DNA of 20,587 nt, from IMG/VR virus record IMGVR_UViG_3300020160_000078, positions 1 through 20,587 of that record, one strand, 5' to 3'. The position numbers and the translations under genes are program-made. Numbering within the stretch: position 1 is the first letter of the stretch; every line of letters starts with the position of its first letter. The stretch is from a virus. This document shows, in pieces, positions 14,092 through 20,587 of this stretch. The notes beneath the pieces are model-generated. The model worked only from the letters and a program-made list of their open reading frames with translations, was not told the origin of the DNA and searched no databases.

Positions 14092-14165
14092 CTTCTGACC
14101 CCATCAAACTCACCCATTAGAACGGCTGGGTGGATGCCGTTTATCACATTCTCGCTCTTTTTCAT
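14088..14165 (-). CDS. Possible 25-residue ORF between portal and scaffold
   Basis: A 25-codon frame starts at the ATG at 14165, directly after the portal TGA, with AAGG at short distance. It ends in TGA overlapping the scaffold ATG (ATGA at 14088-14091). The product reads MKKSENVINGIHPAVLMGEF then DGVRR. The ORF fills the portal-scaffold gap exactly. A second overlapping frame, from a GTG at 14168 to a stop at about 14109, gives 19 residues and competes with it. No family recognised. It could be a real micro-protein or merely a coupling leader. Confidence 0.35.
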   Translation of the reverse strand: MKKSENVINGIHPAVLMGEFDGVRR

Positions 14166-16226
14166 TCACCTTACAACTGGTTGAACGATCTGGCCTTGCA
14201 AAATTTGTTGCACTGCCTCTGCATTTGTGAGCGCCATGTTCTGTGCGGTCTCGTCGACCTTGCCCAGCGTCTCAAGCGTTTGAGCGCGTTTGAGTTCTGC
14301 GCTGGCCACGGTTTCGACGGTGTCGGCTCTGGCTTTGGCTGCTTTGGCAGTTTCATTCTCAGCTGCGGCTTGCAGGTACATGGCATTCGGGTCTTGCGGC
14401 TGTCCTTGCATTTCGGCCATGAGTTCTTCGGCTTCGTTGTCTGTTGGCTTGACCACGCCCATGCGCAATAGCTTCTTGCGGAAGTAAGCATTGGCATCGC
14501 CCACGCCTTCGCCTTCCATGTTCATCATGGCCATTGCGGTCAGCACCTGTGCTGTCTCTGGGTCTTGGGTGATCTGGAGCATGCCTGTCAAGGCGCGAAC
14601 AGTTGCCTGGCGCTTGGTGCTGCTCGATGGGCCAACGTCTGCGATCACATCGAATGTGGCACTGCCAAGATCGTTTTCCATGACCACTGCGCCAGTTTCC
14701 TGATCGATGGATGGCTTCATCAGCTCGACCATGCCAGCCTGACCAGTTGGCGCAATGGTCTTCATCTTGCGCTTGTCTTCGGTGTAGATATCGCGTGCCA
14801 TCGAGAGCCAGATTTCACCGCAGCGCTTCATGCCCTTGGCAAAGTTGCTCATGTAGATGAAGGCTTGGCCATCGACTCGGGCCTGAATCATCTCCACAGC
14901 CTTGCCTGAGATGTTGCTGACCATCTTGTCAGCACCAGCTGGATTGCCCAGAATGTCCTGCATGTCGGTTTCGGTGATCTGCAAGAGCGCGGCCATTGCC
15001 GGTGGGATGGCTGCACTGCGGGTGTAAGCCACAGGGCCGCTGACTGCCTGGTTGCCGTTTTGGTCTGTGATCGGATTGATCAGCAGGTACGGATAGTCCT
15101 TGAGGTTGTCCTCGGCCCACATGACTTGGTGGCCAGCGACCTGCTCAGGTGTGAGGATTGGCTTCTCAACTGAGGACAAGGCGCTGATCTCACCCAGCTT
15201 GGACAGCTGCATGTTCTTCAGGCGCTGGGCATCTTTGGCCAGGCGCACATGGCCCATGCATCGCTCGACGTTGTCGACGAACCAGCGCTTGCCGTAGACG
15301 ACCACGATTGGGATGCACTTGCCTGCGATGTAGCCTGCGTCTTCGAGCACCTTGCCGCCCGACATGATGTACTTGTGCACGCGCTTGGTCTTGATCTTGC
15401 GTTGGCGCACTTCGACTGTGCCAATGGCTGCCAGAGTTTCTTCCAGCATTTCGTCTTTGGCAAAGTCTTCTTGGGTGTAGCGTTCTTCCTCGCCTGTGAT
15501 GGTCTGGAAGATGCGGATGGTCTCGGTCTTTTCCTCGACCTTGAAGTACTCGGCCACATAGACCACATCGGGAGTGCACCAGTCAAATTCGTACTGGTGG
15601 ATGATCTTTGGCCAGCTTGCTGGGTCATCACCCCATGTGTCTTTGTAGGCCTGCTGCGTCATCGATGTGACGACAAAGCAGAACTTGGCATCGCTCTTGT
15701 CTTGGCGCTTGGCACCAAGATCAAAGAACACCGAGCTGTCAGCATCAAATATTGGCTCGATGCGGATGCGTTGGCGGTCGTCCTCTGGGTCTTCCTCGTT
15801 TTCGTAGACTGTGCGCAAGCGCCAAGCACCGATGCCACCACCGACAGCTTCCTCGAAGGCGTTGTCGTAGGCTTCATCGGCCACGGATGCCTGCTCATCG
15901 GCTCGGTACAGGCCATCGCAGACCTCGGCCAGCTTGTCGTTCTCCATGCCATCTTTGGACACAAAGTCGACCGTGATGCGGTTGTTGCGATATTCGTTGA
16001 CCACTCTGATCACGGCCAGCATGATCTTGTTGACCTCGAACTTGGGTTTGTTCTCGTACTGATCCCAGAGTGGGCCTTCCCACTGGCTGCCTGCCAGAGA
16101 GTAGAAGCGCCTGTCTTGGAGGCATTGCAGGCGTTCATCGCGCAGTGCGCTTTGCACATCATCGAATTGCGCTAGGGCTTCGTCGTGCAGATTTGCAAGG
16201 CGTTGGTCGTTTGTGAGTCGGGCCAT
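14166..16226 (-). CDS. Portal protein, P22 gp1-like
   Basis: The 686-residue protein (P22 portal is 725) starts at 16226 with GAGGAT upstream, 27 bases after the large terminase. The N-terminus has the helical start LANLHDEALAQFDDVQSALRDERLQCLQDRRFYSLAGSQWEGPLWDQYENKPKFEVNKIMLAVIRVVNEYRNNRITVDF, characteristic of P22-type portals. Other family blocks are ADEAYDNAFEEAVGGGIGAWRLRT, IRIEPIFDADSSVFFDLGAKRQDKSDAKFCFV and AAIPPAMAALLQITETDMQDILGNPAGADKM. Residues about 615-686 are Ala/Glu/Gln-rich and helical, the place where P22 portal has its internal barrel. A dodecameric ring at one capsid vertex is expected from family knowledge. Confidence 0.9.
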   Translation of the reverse strand: MARLTNDQRLANLHDEALAQFDDVQSALRDERLQCLQDRRFYSLAGSQWEGPLWDQYENKPKFEVNKIMLAVIRVVNEYRNNRITVDFVSKDGMENDKLAEVCDGLYRADEQASVADEAYDNAFEEAVGGGIGAWRLRTVYENEEDPEDDRQRIRIEPIFDADSSVFFDLGAKRQDKSDAKFCFVVTSMTQQAYKDTWGDDPASWPKIIHQYEFDWCTPDVVYVAEYFKVEEKTETIRIFQTITGEEERYTQEDFAKDEMLEETLAAIGTVEVRQRKIKTKRVHKYIMSGGKVLEDAGYIAGKCIPIVVVYGKRWFVDNVERCMGHVRLAKDAQRLKNMQLSKLGEISALSSVEKPILTPEQVAGHQVMWAEDNLKDYPYLLINPITDQNGNQAVSGPVAYTRSAAIPPAMAALLQITETDMQDILGNPAGADKMVSNISGKAVEMIQARVDGQAFIYMSNFAKGMKRCGEIWLSMARDIYTEDKRKMKTIAPTGQAGMVELMKPSIDQETGAVVMENDLGSATFDVIADVGPSSSTKRQATVRALTGMLQITQDPETAQVLTAMAMMNMEGEGVGDANAYFRKKLLRMGVVKPTDNEAEELMAEMQGQPQDPNAMYLQAAAENETAKAAKARADTVETVASAELKRAQTLETLGKVDETAQNMALTNAEAVQQILQGQIVQPVVR

Positions 16227-16253
16227 GTTATATCCTCATTTTGTGTGATTTTC

Positions 16254-17480
16254 TCACCATTTCTTTACATTTGGCAATGGAGTGAATGTTGCAGGTTTTG
16301 TGATGGCCGATCGTCTCACGCCTTCGCAAGCGTAACGCAGGGCATCGATCACGTGGTTTTTCTTGTCTTCGAGCACCGGCAAGATTTTGCCGGTCAGCGG
16401 GTCTTGCTTGTAACTGTACAGCGTCAGCTCGTCAATTGTGTGGATGCACCGAGGGTGCACGACGATGTCGTAGTTCTTCAAAAACTCGATGCCTTCCTCG
16501 ACCGACTTTGGCCCTTTGACCGCTGTCATGATCTTGGGAAAGCCATTTTTTTTCATGTGGCTGATCGTCTCTGGCCTGGCTGAGTCGGCCACGATTGGCC
16601 ACTTCTCAGCCTCTGGCACTTGCATGAACAACTCTGGAGTGTTGACGATCTCGCATCCGACCATGTAGGCTTCGTAATCGATATACAGCGTGCGGCCAAT
16701 GATGTGGCAGCGCACCAGCGTGGTCGGGTCGACAGCAAAGCCCCAGTCTGCACCGAGCCTGTGGATTGCGTCTGGTGGTGCCTCGAAGTCTTCGACGCGC
16801 CAGTTCTTGAACACTCGGGTGTTGCTGTTTGTGAGGTAGCTTCCCATCCAGACATGCTGGTATTTGTCTGGGTCGCGCCTCTTGTCGTACTCCATCTCAT
16901 CGCGCAGGACAGATGGAAACCAAGGGTTGTCGGTGAAGTTGACCTTCAGGACGGTCGCGTCTTTTGGCGGTGTCGGGCCACGCAGCAGGAAGTCGACAGG
17001 GTCGTTTTGCTGGCGCGGGTTCCACGTGAACCACAACTCGGAGTCTGGCTTGCGGATGGTTGGCCGCAGCAGGTCGAGGCTGGTCTGGCTCAGGCTTTGG
17101 GCTTCCTCCACCCAAGCGCAGTCGTAACCTTCGAGCGATTTTATGGAGTCGGCTGTGTGGTTTTGCATGCCTTGAAAGATGATCATTCCATCGCCCTTCT
17201 TGGACTTGATCACGGCTTCCTGCACCTCGAAGTAAGCGCCAGCGTTCATTTGCTCGATCTTTGTTTCGAGCAGGCGCTTGACCGATTGGTTGAGCGACTT
17301 CTGGATTTCACGCACGCAAACGCTTCTGCGCTTCTGGTCAATGATGTGAGCCTCGATCATCAGCTCGGCAAACATGTGGGACTTGCCAGAGCCTCGGCCA
17401 CCCCATGCGCCTTTGTATCGGCTGCCTTCCAGTAGGGGAAGCGCCCACTCGGGGGTTTGGAGTTGGAGAACCTTACCCAT
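16254..17480 (-). CDS. terL: Terminase large subunit
   Basis: The 408-residue packaging motor is complete. N-terminal ATPase: Walker A GGRGSGKS (27-34), a helix with VREIQKSLNQSVK, Walker B-like region YDCAWVEEA (119-127, with the catalytic Glu pair) and motif III FTWNP (151-155). C-terminal RNase H-like nuclease: GADWGF (243-248, Asp245), ADSARPE (298-304, Asp299) and HVIDALRY (376-383, Asp379), which supply the metal-binding acids. This is the short PBSX/P22-like type. The start at 17480 lies inside the small terminase gene (8-base overlap). There is no strong SD, so coupling is likely. It works with the small subunit to package DNA through the portal. Confidence 0.93.
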   Translation of the reverse strand: MGKVLQLQTPEWALPLLEGSRYKGAWGGRGSGKSHMFAELMIEAHIIDQKRRSVCVREIQKSLNQSVKRLLETKIEQMNAGAYFEVQEAVIKSKKGDGMIIFQGMQNHTADSIKSLEGYDCAWVEEAQSLSQTSLDLLRPTIRKPDSELWFTWNPRQQNDPVDFLLRGPTPPKDATVLKVNFTDNPWFPSVLRDEMEYDKRRDPDKYQHVWMGSYLTNSNTRVFKNWRVEDFEAPPDAIHRLGADWGFAVDPTTLVRCHIIGRTLYIDYEAYMVGCEIVNTPELFMQVPEAEKWPIVADSARPETISHMKKNGFPKIMTAVKGPKSVEEGIEFLKNYDIVVHPRCIHTIDELTLYSYKQDPLTGKILPVLEDKKNHVIDALRYACEGVRRSAITKPATFTPLPNVKKW

Positions 17481-17889
17481 TCTTGACGATCACTCGCTCG
17501 ATCTTTGTGAATTCCAGCGGTGCACCGTCTGCGCCAGTCAGCTCATGCTTCTGGGTTTCAGCCCAGCGCATTTGCGTCTTGCTCCACCAGATGGCTGCGG
17601 TCGTGTCGCCTGCCATGACCTTCTGGAATAGGGTTTTCCCTACCTGTCCGTTGGCCTTGGCTTTGCCGGACACCAGCTCGGTTGCGAAGTGAGCGCGTAG
17701 CGTGTCAATGTGGATTCCATCGCGCACCAGCACCGCGATCTGCTCGATCGGCAGACCGTAGCCTGACAAGGCTTCCACTTGTTTGCGCTCGGCATCGGTC
17801 GGCTCGAAGGCTGGTCGGCCAGCACCTGGTCGAACACCACCATTGGTGCCGCGCTTTTTTAGCGTTGGTTTTTCAGTTTTGGTTGCCAT
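17473..17889 (-). CDS. terS: Terminase small subunit-like protein
   Basis: The 138-residue protein starts at 17889 with a perfect GGAGGT five bases upstream, inside the 3' end of the methyltransferase gene (17-base overlap). The N-terminus is basic (KTEKPTLKKRG). A GAGRPAFEPTDAERKQVEALSGYGLPIEQIAVLVRDGIHIDTLRAHF block (23-68) reads as a helix-turn-helix for DNA recognition. The rest (AKANGQVGKTLFQKVMAGDTTAAIWWSKTQMRWAET) is the conserved helical part I know from proteins encoded directly upstream of phage large terminases. It would select the packaging site and stimulate the motor; its exact recognition site cannot be read. Name given by position and pattern. Confidence 0.8.
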   Translation of the reverse strand: MATKTEKPTLKKRGTNGGVRPGAGRPAFEPTDAERKQVEALSGYGLPIEQIAVLVRDGIHIDTLRAHFATELVSGKAKANGQVGKTLFQKVMAGDTTAAIWWSKTQMRWAETQKHELTGADGAPLEFTKIERVIVKNG

Positions 17890-19054
17890 TTTTTACCTCC
17901 GCGAAAGGTTTTCCGGTTTCTGCGTGAACTGCGATTTTGCCTGTGAAGTCCTGCCAGCGCTTGATGATGACATCAACAAACCTCGGATCGAACTCCATGA
18001 TGAAGGCTTGAGCGCCATGTTTTTCTGCTGCAATCAATGTCGAACCAGATCCACCAAAAAAGTCAGCAACGGTTTTCACCGACAAATTAAACCGCTTCAA
18101 AATCCATTCCATCAGCGCCACAGGCTTCTGGGTTGGATGAACGCGATTCGTTTTTTCTGACGCAAGCGTGAACTGCCGAACAACGCTGCGAAAATTTGCC
18201 CAAGCCAGTTCGCAGTCGGTTTGATCTGATTGTCCATTGTTCTTATCCCACACCAGCCAACATTCGCTGTCGGGCAAGACGGAGCAGTAGTAATTCGCGC
18301 CCCACCAGATCTGCTTTGCATCTGGCCACATTCCGTAAATCAAGCGGAAAGCATCCTTGGCAACATCTGGCGTGTCATCGCCAAGAATATCAATCTTGTA
18401 ATTCTTTTTTAAAACTGACGACTTGCTGACTGCATTCATTCCATAAGGCGGGTCTGTATGAATGCAGTCTGGAGAAACGCCATTCATCAGTTTTTCAATG
18501 TCATGCAAGACAGTGCTGCTTCCACACATCAAGCGATGCTTTCCCAGCACCCAAACATCGCCAAGCACAGTGACCGGCTGCTCAGGCAGCTCAGGAACTT
18601 CGTCCTCATCGGTCAGGCCAGGCTCGATCTGCTCAGGTGTCAGAGCTGCGATCTCATCGGCTGTGAAGCCAGTCAGGTCGAGGTCAAAGCCAAGATCACC
18701 GATCTCGCCAAGCTCAAGCGCCAGCATTTCATTGTCCCAGCCTGCGTTCATGGCCAGTTTGTTGTCGGCCAGCACGTAGGCTCGTTTCTTGGCATCTGAC
18801 CAGCCTTTGGCCACCATGACAGGAACTTCGGTCATTTGCAGGCGCTGTGCGGCCAGTGTTCGGCCATGACCGGCAATGATGCTGCCATCCTCATCCACCA
18901 AGATCGGTGTTGTCCAACCCCACTCTTTGATGCTGGCAGCGATCTGACCGACCTGCTCATCACTGTGCGTTCTGGCGTTGCGCGCATAAGGCACCAGCTT
19001 CTCAATTTTCCATCGCTCGACTTTGTCTGCGGGATTGTGTGATTTTGTGGTCAT
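17873..19054 (-). CDS. ParB-domain / N6- or N4-DNA methyltransferase fusion (beta class)
   Basis: The 393-residue protein has two domains. Residues 11-105 form a ParB/Sulfiredoxin-like domain (ARNARTHSDEQVGQIAASIKEWGWTTPILVDEDGSIIAGHGRTLAAQRL, with GHGR at 62-65). The methyltransferase starts near 160, with motif IV TDPPYG (200-205), HPTQKP (306-311) and the SAM-binding motif I DFFGGSGSTL (331-340). The order IV then I makes it beta-class; DPPY suggests adenine rather than cytosine methylation. The start overlaps the stop of the 60-residue gene (ATGA). No restriction enzyme gene is visible nearby, so it is likely an orphan enzyme protecting or marking phage DNA. The recognition sequence is not determinable. 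Confidence 0.88.
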   Translation of the reverse strand: MTTKSHNPADKVERWKIEKLVPYARNARTHSDEQVGQIAASIKEWGWTTPILVDEDGSIIAGHGRTLAAQRLQMTEVPVMVAKGWSDAKKRAYVLADNKLAMNAGWDNEMLALELGEIGDLGFDLDLTGFTADEIAALTPEQIEPGLTDEDEVPELPEQPVTVLGDVWVLGKHRLMCGSSTVLHDIEKLMNGVSPDCIHTDPPYGMNAVSKSSVLKKNYKIDILGDDTPDVAKDAFRLIYGMWPDAKQIWWGANYYCSVLPDSECWLVWDKNNGQSDQTDCELAWANFRSVVRQFTLASEKTNRVHPTQKPVALMEWILKRFNLSVKTVADFFGGSGSTLIAAEKHGAQAFIMEFDPRFVDVIIKRWQDFTGKIAVHAETGKPFAEVKNGNQN

Positions 19055-19233
19055 GCCTGATTGTCCTTCATGTTTTCAATTCTTGCTAGCTTCATGGCAT
19101 CTTTTAAATCGAGCCTGAGTTGCTCGTTCGCGGCCTGCTCATCTTGGAGTCGGATGTAGCACTCGGTTGCGAATCTGGCTAGCGTGTCATGTTGCCATGT
19201 TGCAAAGTTTGGGGTTTCTCTTTGTTTTGTCAT
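19051..19233 (-). CDS. Small helical phage protein (60 aa), function unknown
   Basis: Sixty residues: MTKQRETPNFATWQHDTLARFA, then an amphipathic helix with LQDEQAANEQLRLDLKDAMKLAR (residues about 29-51), a probable coiled coil. The pattern 'W-x-D-T-L-A-R-F-A ... E-Q-L-x-x-D-x-K-D' recurs in small phage proteins near replication and packaging genes. The start at 19233 lacks a clear SD. The DnaA box lies 22-30 bases upstream of it. Stop overlaps the methyltransferase start by four bases. No role assigned. Confidence 0.65.
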   Translation of the reverse strand: MTKQRETPNFATWQHDTLARFATECYIRLQDEQAANEQLRLDLKDAMKLARIENMKDNQA

Positions 19234-19254
19234 GTTAGTAATTGCTCACATTTT

Positions 19255-19263
19255 TGTGGATAA
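19255..19263 (-). promoter_or_regulatory. Perfect DnaA box
   Basis: The minus strand reads TTATCCACA, the exact consensus DnaA-binding sequence. It sits beside an AT-rich stretch (AAAATTCGGGAAAAG) and an array of GC-rich heptamers, in the only long non-coding gap of the window. A single nonamer match could be chance, but its placement favours an origin. Confidence 0.55.
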
Positions 19264-19300
19264 CTTTTCCCGAATTTTCCGCATCCAGTTGCCCCTACCT

Positions 19301-19326
19301 GCCCCTAGCGTATACGCTTTAGGGGC
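19301..19326. repeat. Inverted repeat around GCGTATACGC
   Basis: GCCCCTA-GCGTA is mirrored by TACGC-TT-TAGGGGC: a ten-base perfect palindrome (GCGTATACGC) flanked by two facing heptamers, with a two-base bulge on one side. There is no T-tract on either strand, so it is not a typical terminator. Confidence 0.6.
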
Positions 19327-19361
19327 GGGGCGGGGCGATTTAACTGGCTTTTGCCCCTAAT

Positions 19362-19389
19362 CCCTGAAAACCCCTAGGGGCAGTCAGGG
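19362..19389. repeat. Inverted repeat CCCTGA...CCCCTAGGGG...TCAGGG
   Basis: An outer pair CCCTGA/TCAGGG encloses the inner palindrome CCCCTAGGGG. On the minus strand the inner palindrome is followed by TTTT, so weak termination after the ATPase gene is possible. The absence of a loop in the inner palindrome makes a protein-binding site equally likely. Confidence 0.5.
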
Positions 19390-19393
19390 GCAT

Positions 19394-20587
19394 TTAGGGG
19401 CGATTCTTTGCCTCACTTTTCTGCATCATCATTGCGCTGACTTGAACCTCGTTAATGAAAATCCAGCCATGCTCGAAGGTTTCCAGCGTGCCTGCATTGA
19501 GCAGTTGCGCGATGATTCCTTCTGGTCTGGATGCTTCGGTTTTGTTCTTTGCGGTGCGCTCGGCCATGCCATCTTTGACCAGCAGATCACGCAGTGCTGA
19601 CCTGCTTAGGTAGGGTAAACCATCACGTTCTTCTGCACCAGATGACCACCATGCACGCTCGACTGTCCTGACATTCTCGTCATGCTTTGTAGGTTTTTTG
19701 TGGGGTTTTGTGATATTCGCTTCATCGTCTGGGATGGCCACGCAGGTTGTTGCAGGGCCACCGAACTTTGAGATTCCCATCTCAACCACTTCCAGTTTGA
19801 AGTAGATCGCCTCGCCCTTGCTTGGAAGTTCGCGTTGTTTGGTCACGTTGACCATGCGGATGCCTTCTTTTTCGATTACTTCGATTTCGGTGTCGATGTG
19901 TGCTCGGATGCCTGACCAGCCACGTGCGCCTTTGGCTGCGTCTTTGCCATTGTGGTGGATGATCATCAGGGCTGCGCCTGTGGCGGTGGCCACCTGATCG
20001 AATCTGGCCATGACTGGCCCCATGTCCTCACCGCTGTTTTCGTTGGCTCCTGCGCTCATTCTGGCCAGCGTGTCACCGATGATCAGGCGCACTGGTCTTC
20101 CTTTGATTTGCTCAATGGCCCTGACCAGCTCAATCACATCGTGGGCATCTTGGTCACCGTTGTAGAAGTTCATCGGGACTGGCACCATTGCCAAGTTCTC
20201 AAGGTCGCAGCCGTGGTACTTTTTGATGGCCTGCATGCGTGATCGAATGCTGGCAGGGGCTTCGCTGGCCAGATAGATCACCAAGCCTGCATCAGTCTTC
20301 CTGCCGTAGCAGTCGGTGCCAGTTGCAATGGCCGTGGCCACTGAGAGCGCCCAAAATGTTTTGCCTGAGTTGCTGTCACCGTAGACCACCACTGAGCTGC
20401 CGATGGTCATGAGGCCTTCGACCAGCTCGTCTGGTGCTTCGTAGTCGCTGCCGAGTTGGTCACCGAATACGACTTTGAGCTTGTCGATCACCGCTGTGCC
20501 AGTCTGCTGGACTAGCAGGCCTGCGAGGTCGTGGCCAGCCTGTGCATAATCGTTGGCATCACCGAGTATCGGAGGCATAACCATGCG
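19394..20587 (-). CDS. RepA-like hexameric helicase/AAA ATPase (cut by right edge)
   Basis: The frame is open to the right edge. The first in-frame ATG is at 20584, three bases from the edge, so whether it is the true start cannot be told. From that ATG there are 396 residues. Walker A is GDSNSGKT (69-76). A strand-plus-SEAP segment (LVIYLASEAP, 101-110) follows, then Walker B LIIGD (167-171) and the RepA-type GANENSGEDMG loop (179-189). Next is LMIIHHNGKDAAKGARGWSGIRAHIDTEI (206-234), with the glutamine/His sensor region. This order matches RSF1010 RepA-like RecA-fold helicases. Residues about 300-396 look like a winged-helix tail. It probably drives phage replication at the adjacent repeat region. 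Confidence 0.82.
   Translation of the reverse strand, partial: RMVMPPILGDANDYAQAGHDLAGLLVQQTGTAVIDKLKVVFGDQLGSDYEAPDELVEGLMTIGSSVVVYGDSNSGKTFWALSVATAIATGTDCYGRKTDAGLVIYLASEAPASIRSRMQAIKKYHGCDLENLAMVPVPMNFYNGDQDAHDVIELVRAIEQIKGRPVRLIIGDTLARMSAGANENSGEDMGPVMARFDQVATATGAALMIIHHNGKDAAKGARGWSGIRAHIDTEIEVIEKEGIRMVNVTKQRELPSKGEAIYFKLEVVEMGISKFGGPATTCVAIPDDEANITKPHKKPTKHDENVRTVERAWWSSGAEERDGLPYLSRSALRDLLVKDGMAERTAKNKTEASRPEGIIAQLLNAGTLETFEHGWIFINEVQVSAMMMQKSEAKNRP

Larger units (their letters stand above)
19291..19401. repeat. Array of GCCCCTA/TAGGGGC heptamers, putative origin or regulator site
   Basis: Exact heptamers occur at 19291-19297, 19301-19307, 19320-19326 (reverse), 19353-19359, 19375-19381 (reverse) and 19395-19401 (reverse), with near copies at 19371 and 19386. 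The first two copies are 10 bases apart, one helical turn. Three GGGGC units at five-base period lie at 19322-19336. Two inverted repeats are made from these copies. The last copy runs into the ATPase stop codon. The array resembles a phage or plasmid origin iteron set, or an operator; a G-quadruplex is possible in the G-rich part. Confidence 0.6.

Noticed and set aside
15249-16175. 308-residue open frame on the plus strand
   Set aside because: It lies fully antisense to the portal gene, with no SD and with Cys/His/Trp-rich product typical of a shadow frame.
16620-17435. 271-residue open frame on the plus strand
   Set aside because: Antisense to the large terminase, whose motifs are all intact. 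A shadow created by codon bias.
19362-19389. Calling this a definite rho-independent terminator
   Set aside because: The inner palindrome has no loop and only four Ts follow. The same heptamer occurs in the rest of the array, so a binding site is as likely.

Overview
This window is a stretch of a tailed-phage (or prophage) genome with a P22-like podovirus virion. Every supported gene lies on the minus strand, so transcription runs from the right edge (about 20587) to the left edge (1). Genes are packed head to tail with ATGA, GTGA or TGATG overlaps or short gaps carrying AGGAG-type ribosome binding sites. No stretch longer than about 160 bases is non-coding. I saw no tRNA, integrase, repressor, CRISPR array or insertion sequence. 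The host cannot be read from the sequence. The moderate G+C content and the strong SD sites fit a Gram-negative host, and a freshwater betaproteobacterium is only a guess.

Right end, replication and modification (17873-20587): a RepA-like hexameric-helicase ATPase, cut by the right edge, is followed by a 160-base non-coding region. That region holds a perfect DnaA box, at least six copies of the heptamer GCCCCTA/TAGGGGC in both orientations, and two long inverted repeats. It is the best candidate for a phage replication origin. Next come a 60-residue small protein and a ParB-domain/beta-class DNA methyltransferase fusion.

Middle, packaging and head (11898-17889): small terminase, large terminase, P22-type portal, a possible 25-residue ORF, scaffold and P22-type coat protein. 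A strong hairpin terminator follows the coat gene.

Head completion and tail (10092-11836, then 6090-10073): two very small lysine-rich proteins that share the same C-terminal tail, a protein with a probable HeH/LEM-like end, a P22 gp4-like head-closure protein, two structural proteins of unknown role (one a clear mosaic of tail modules), a small basic protein and a P22 gp10-like tail hub. Then come a helical protein in the gp26 position and a tandem pair of 111-residue paralogues.

Left end, ejection and adsorption (1-6075): a cysteine-rich protein with a HiPIP-like cysteine spacing, a possible 25-residue ORF and a helical protein with a DDVAD motif. These are followed by three ejection proteins in the order and near the sizes of P22 gp7, gp20 and gp16. 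Last come a stand-alone P22 tailspike head-binding adaptor and the start of a separate tail-fibre gene cut by the left edge.

The layout as a whole is an ordinary late operon. The parts most worth a second look are the putative origin, the HiPIP-like protein, the tandem paralogues, the split tailspike, and the pair of tiny proteins with a shared tail.
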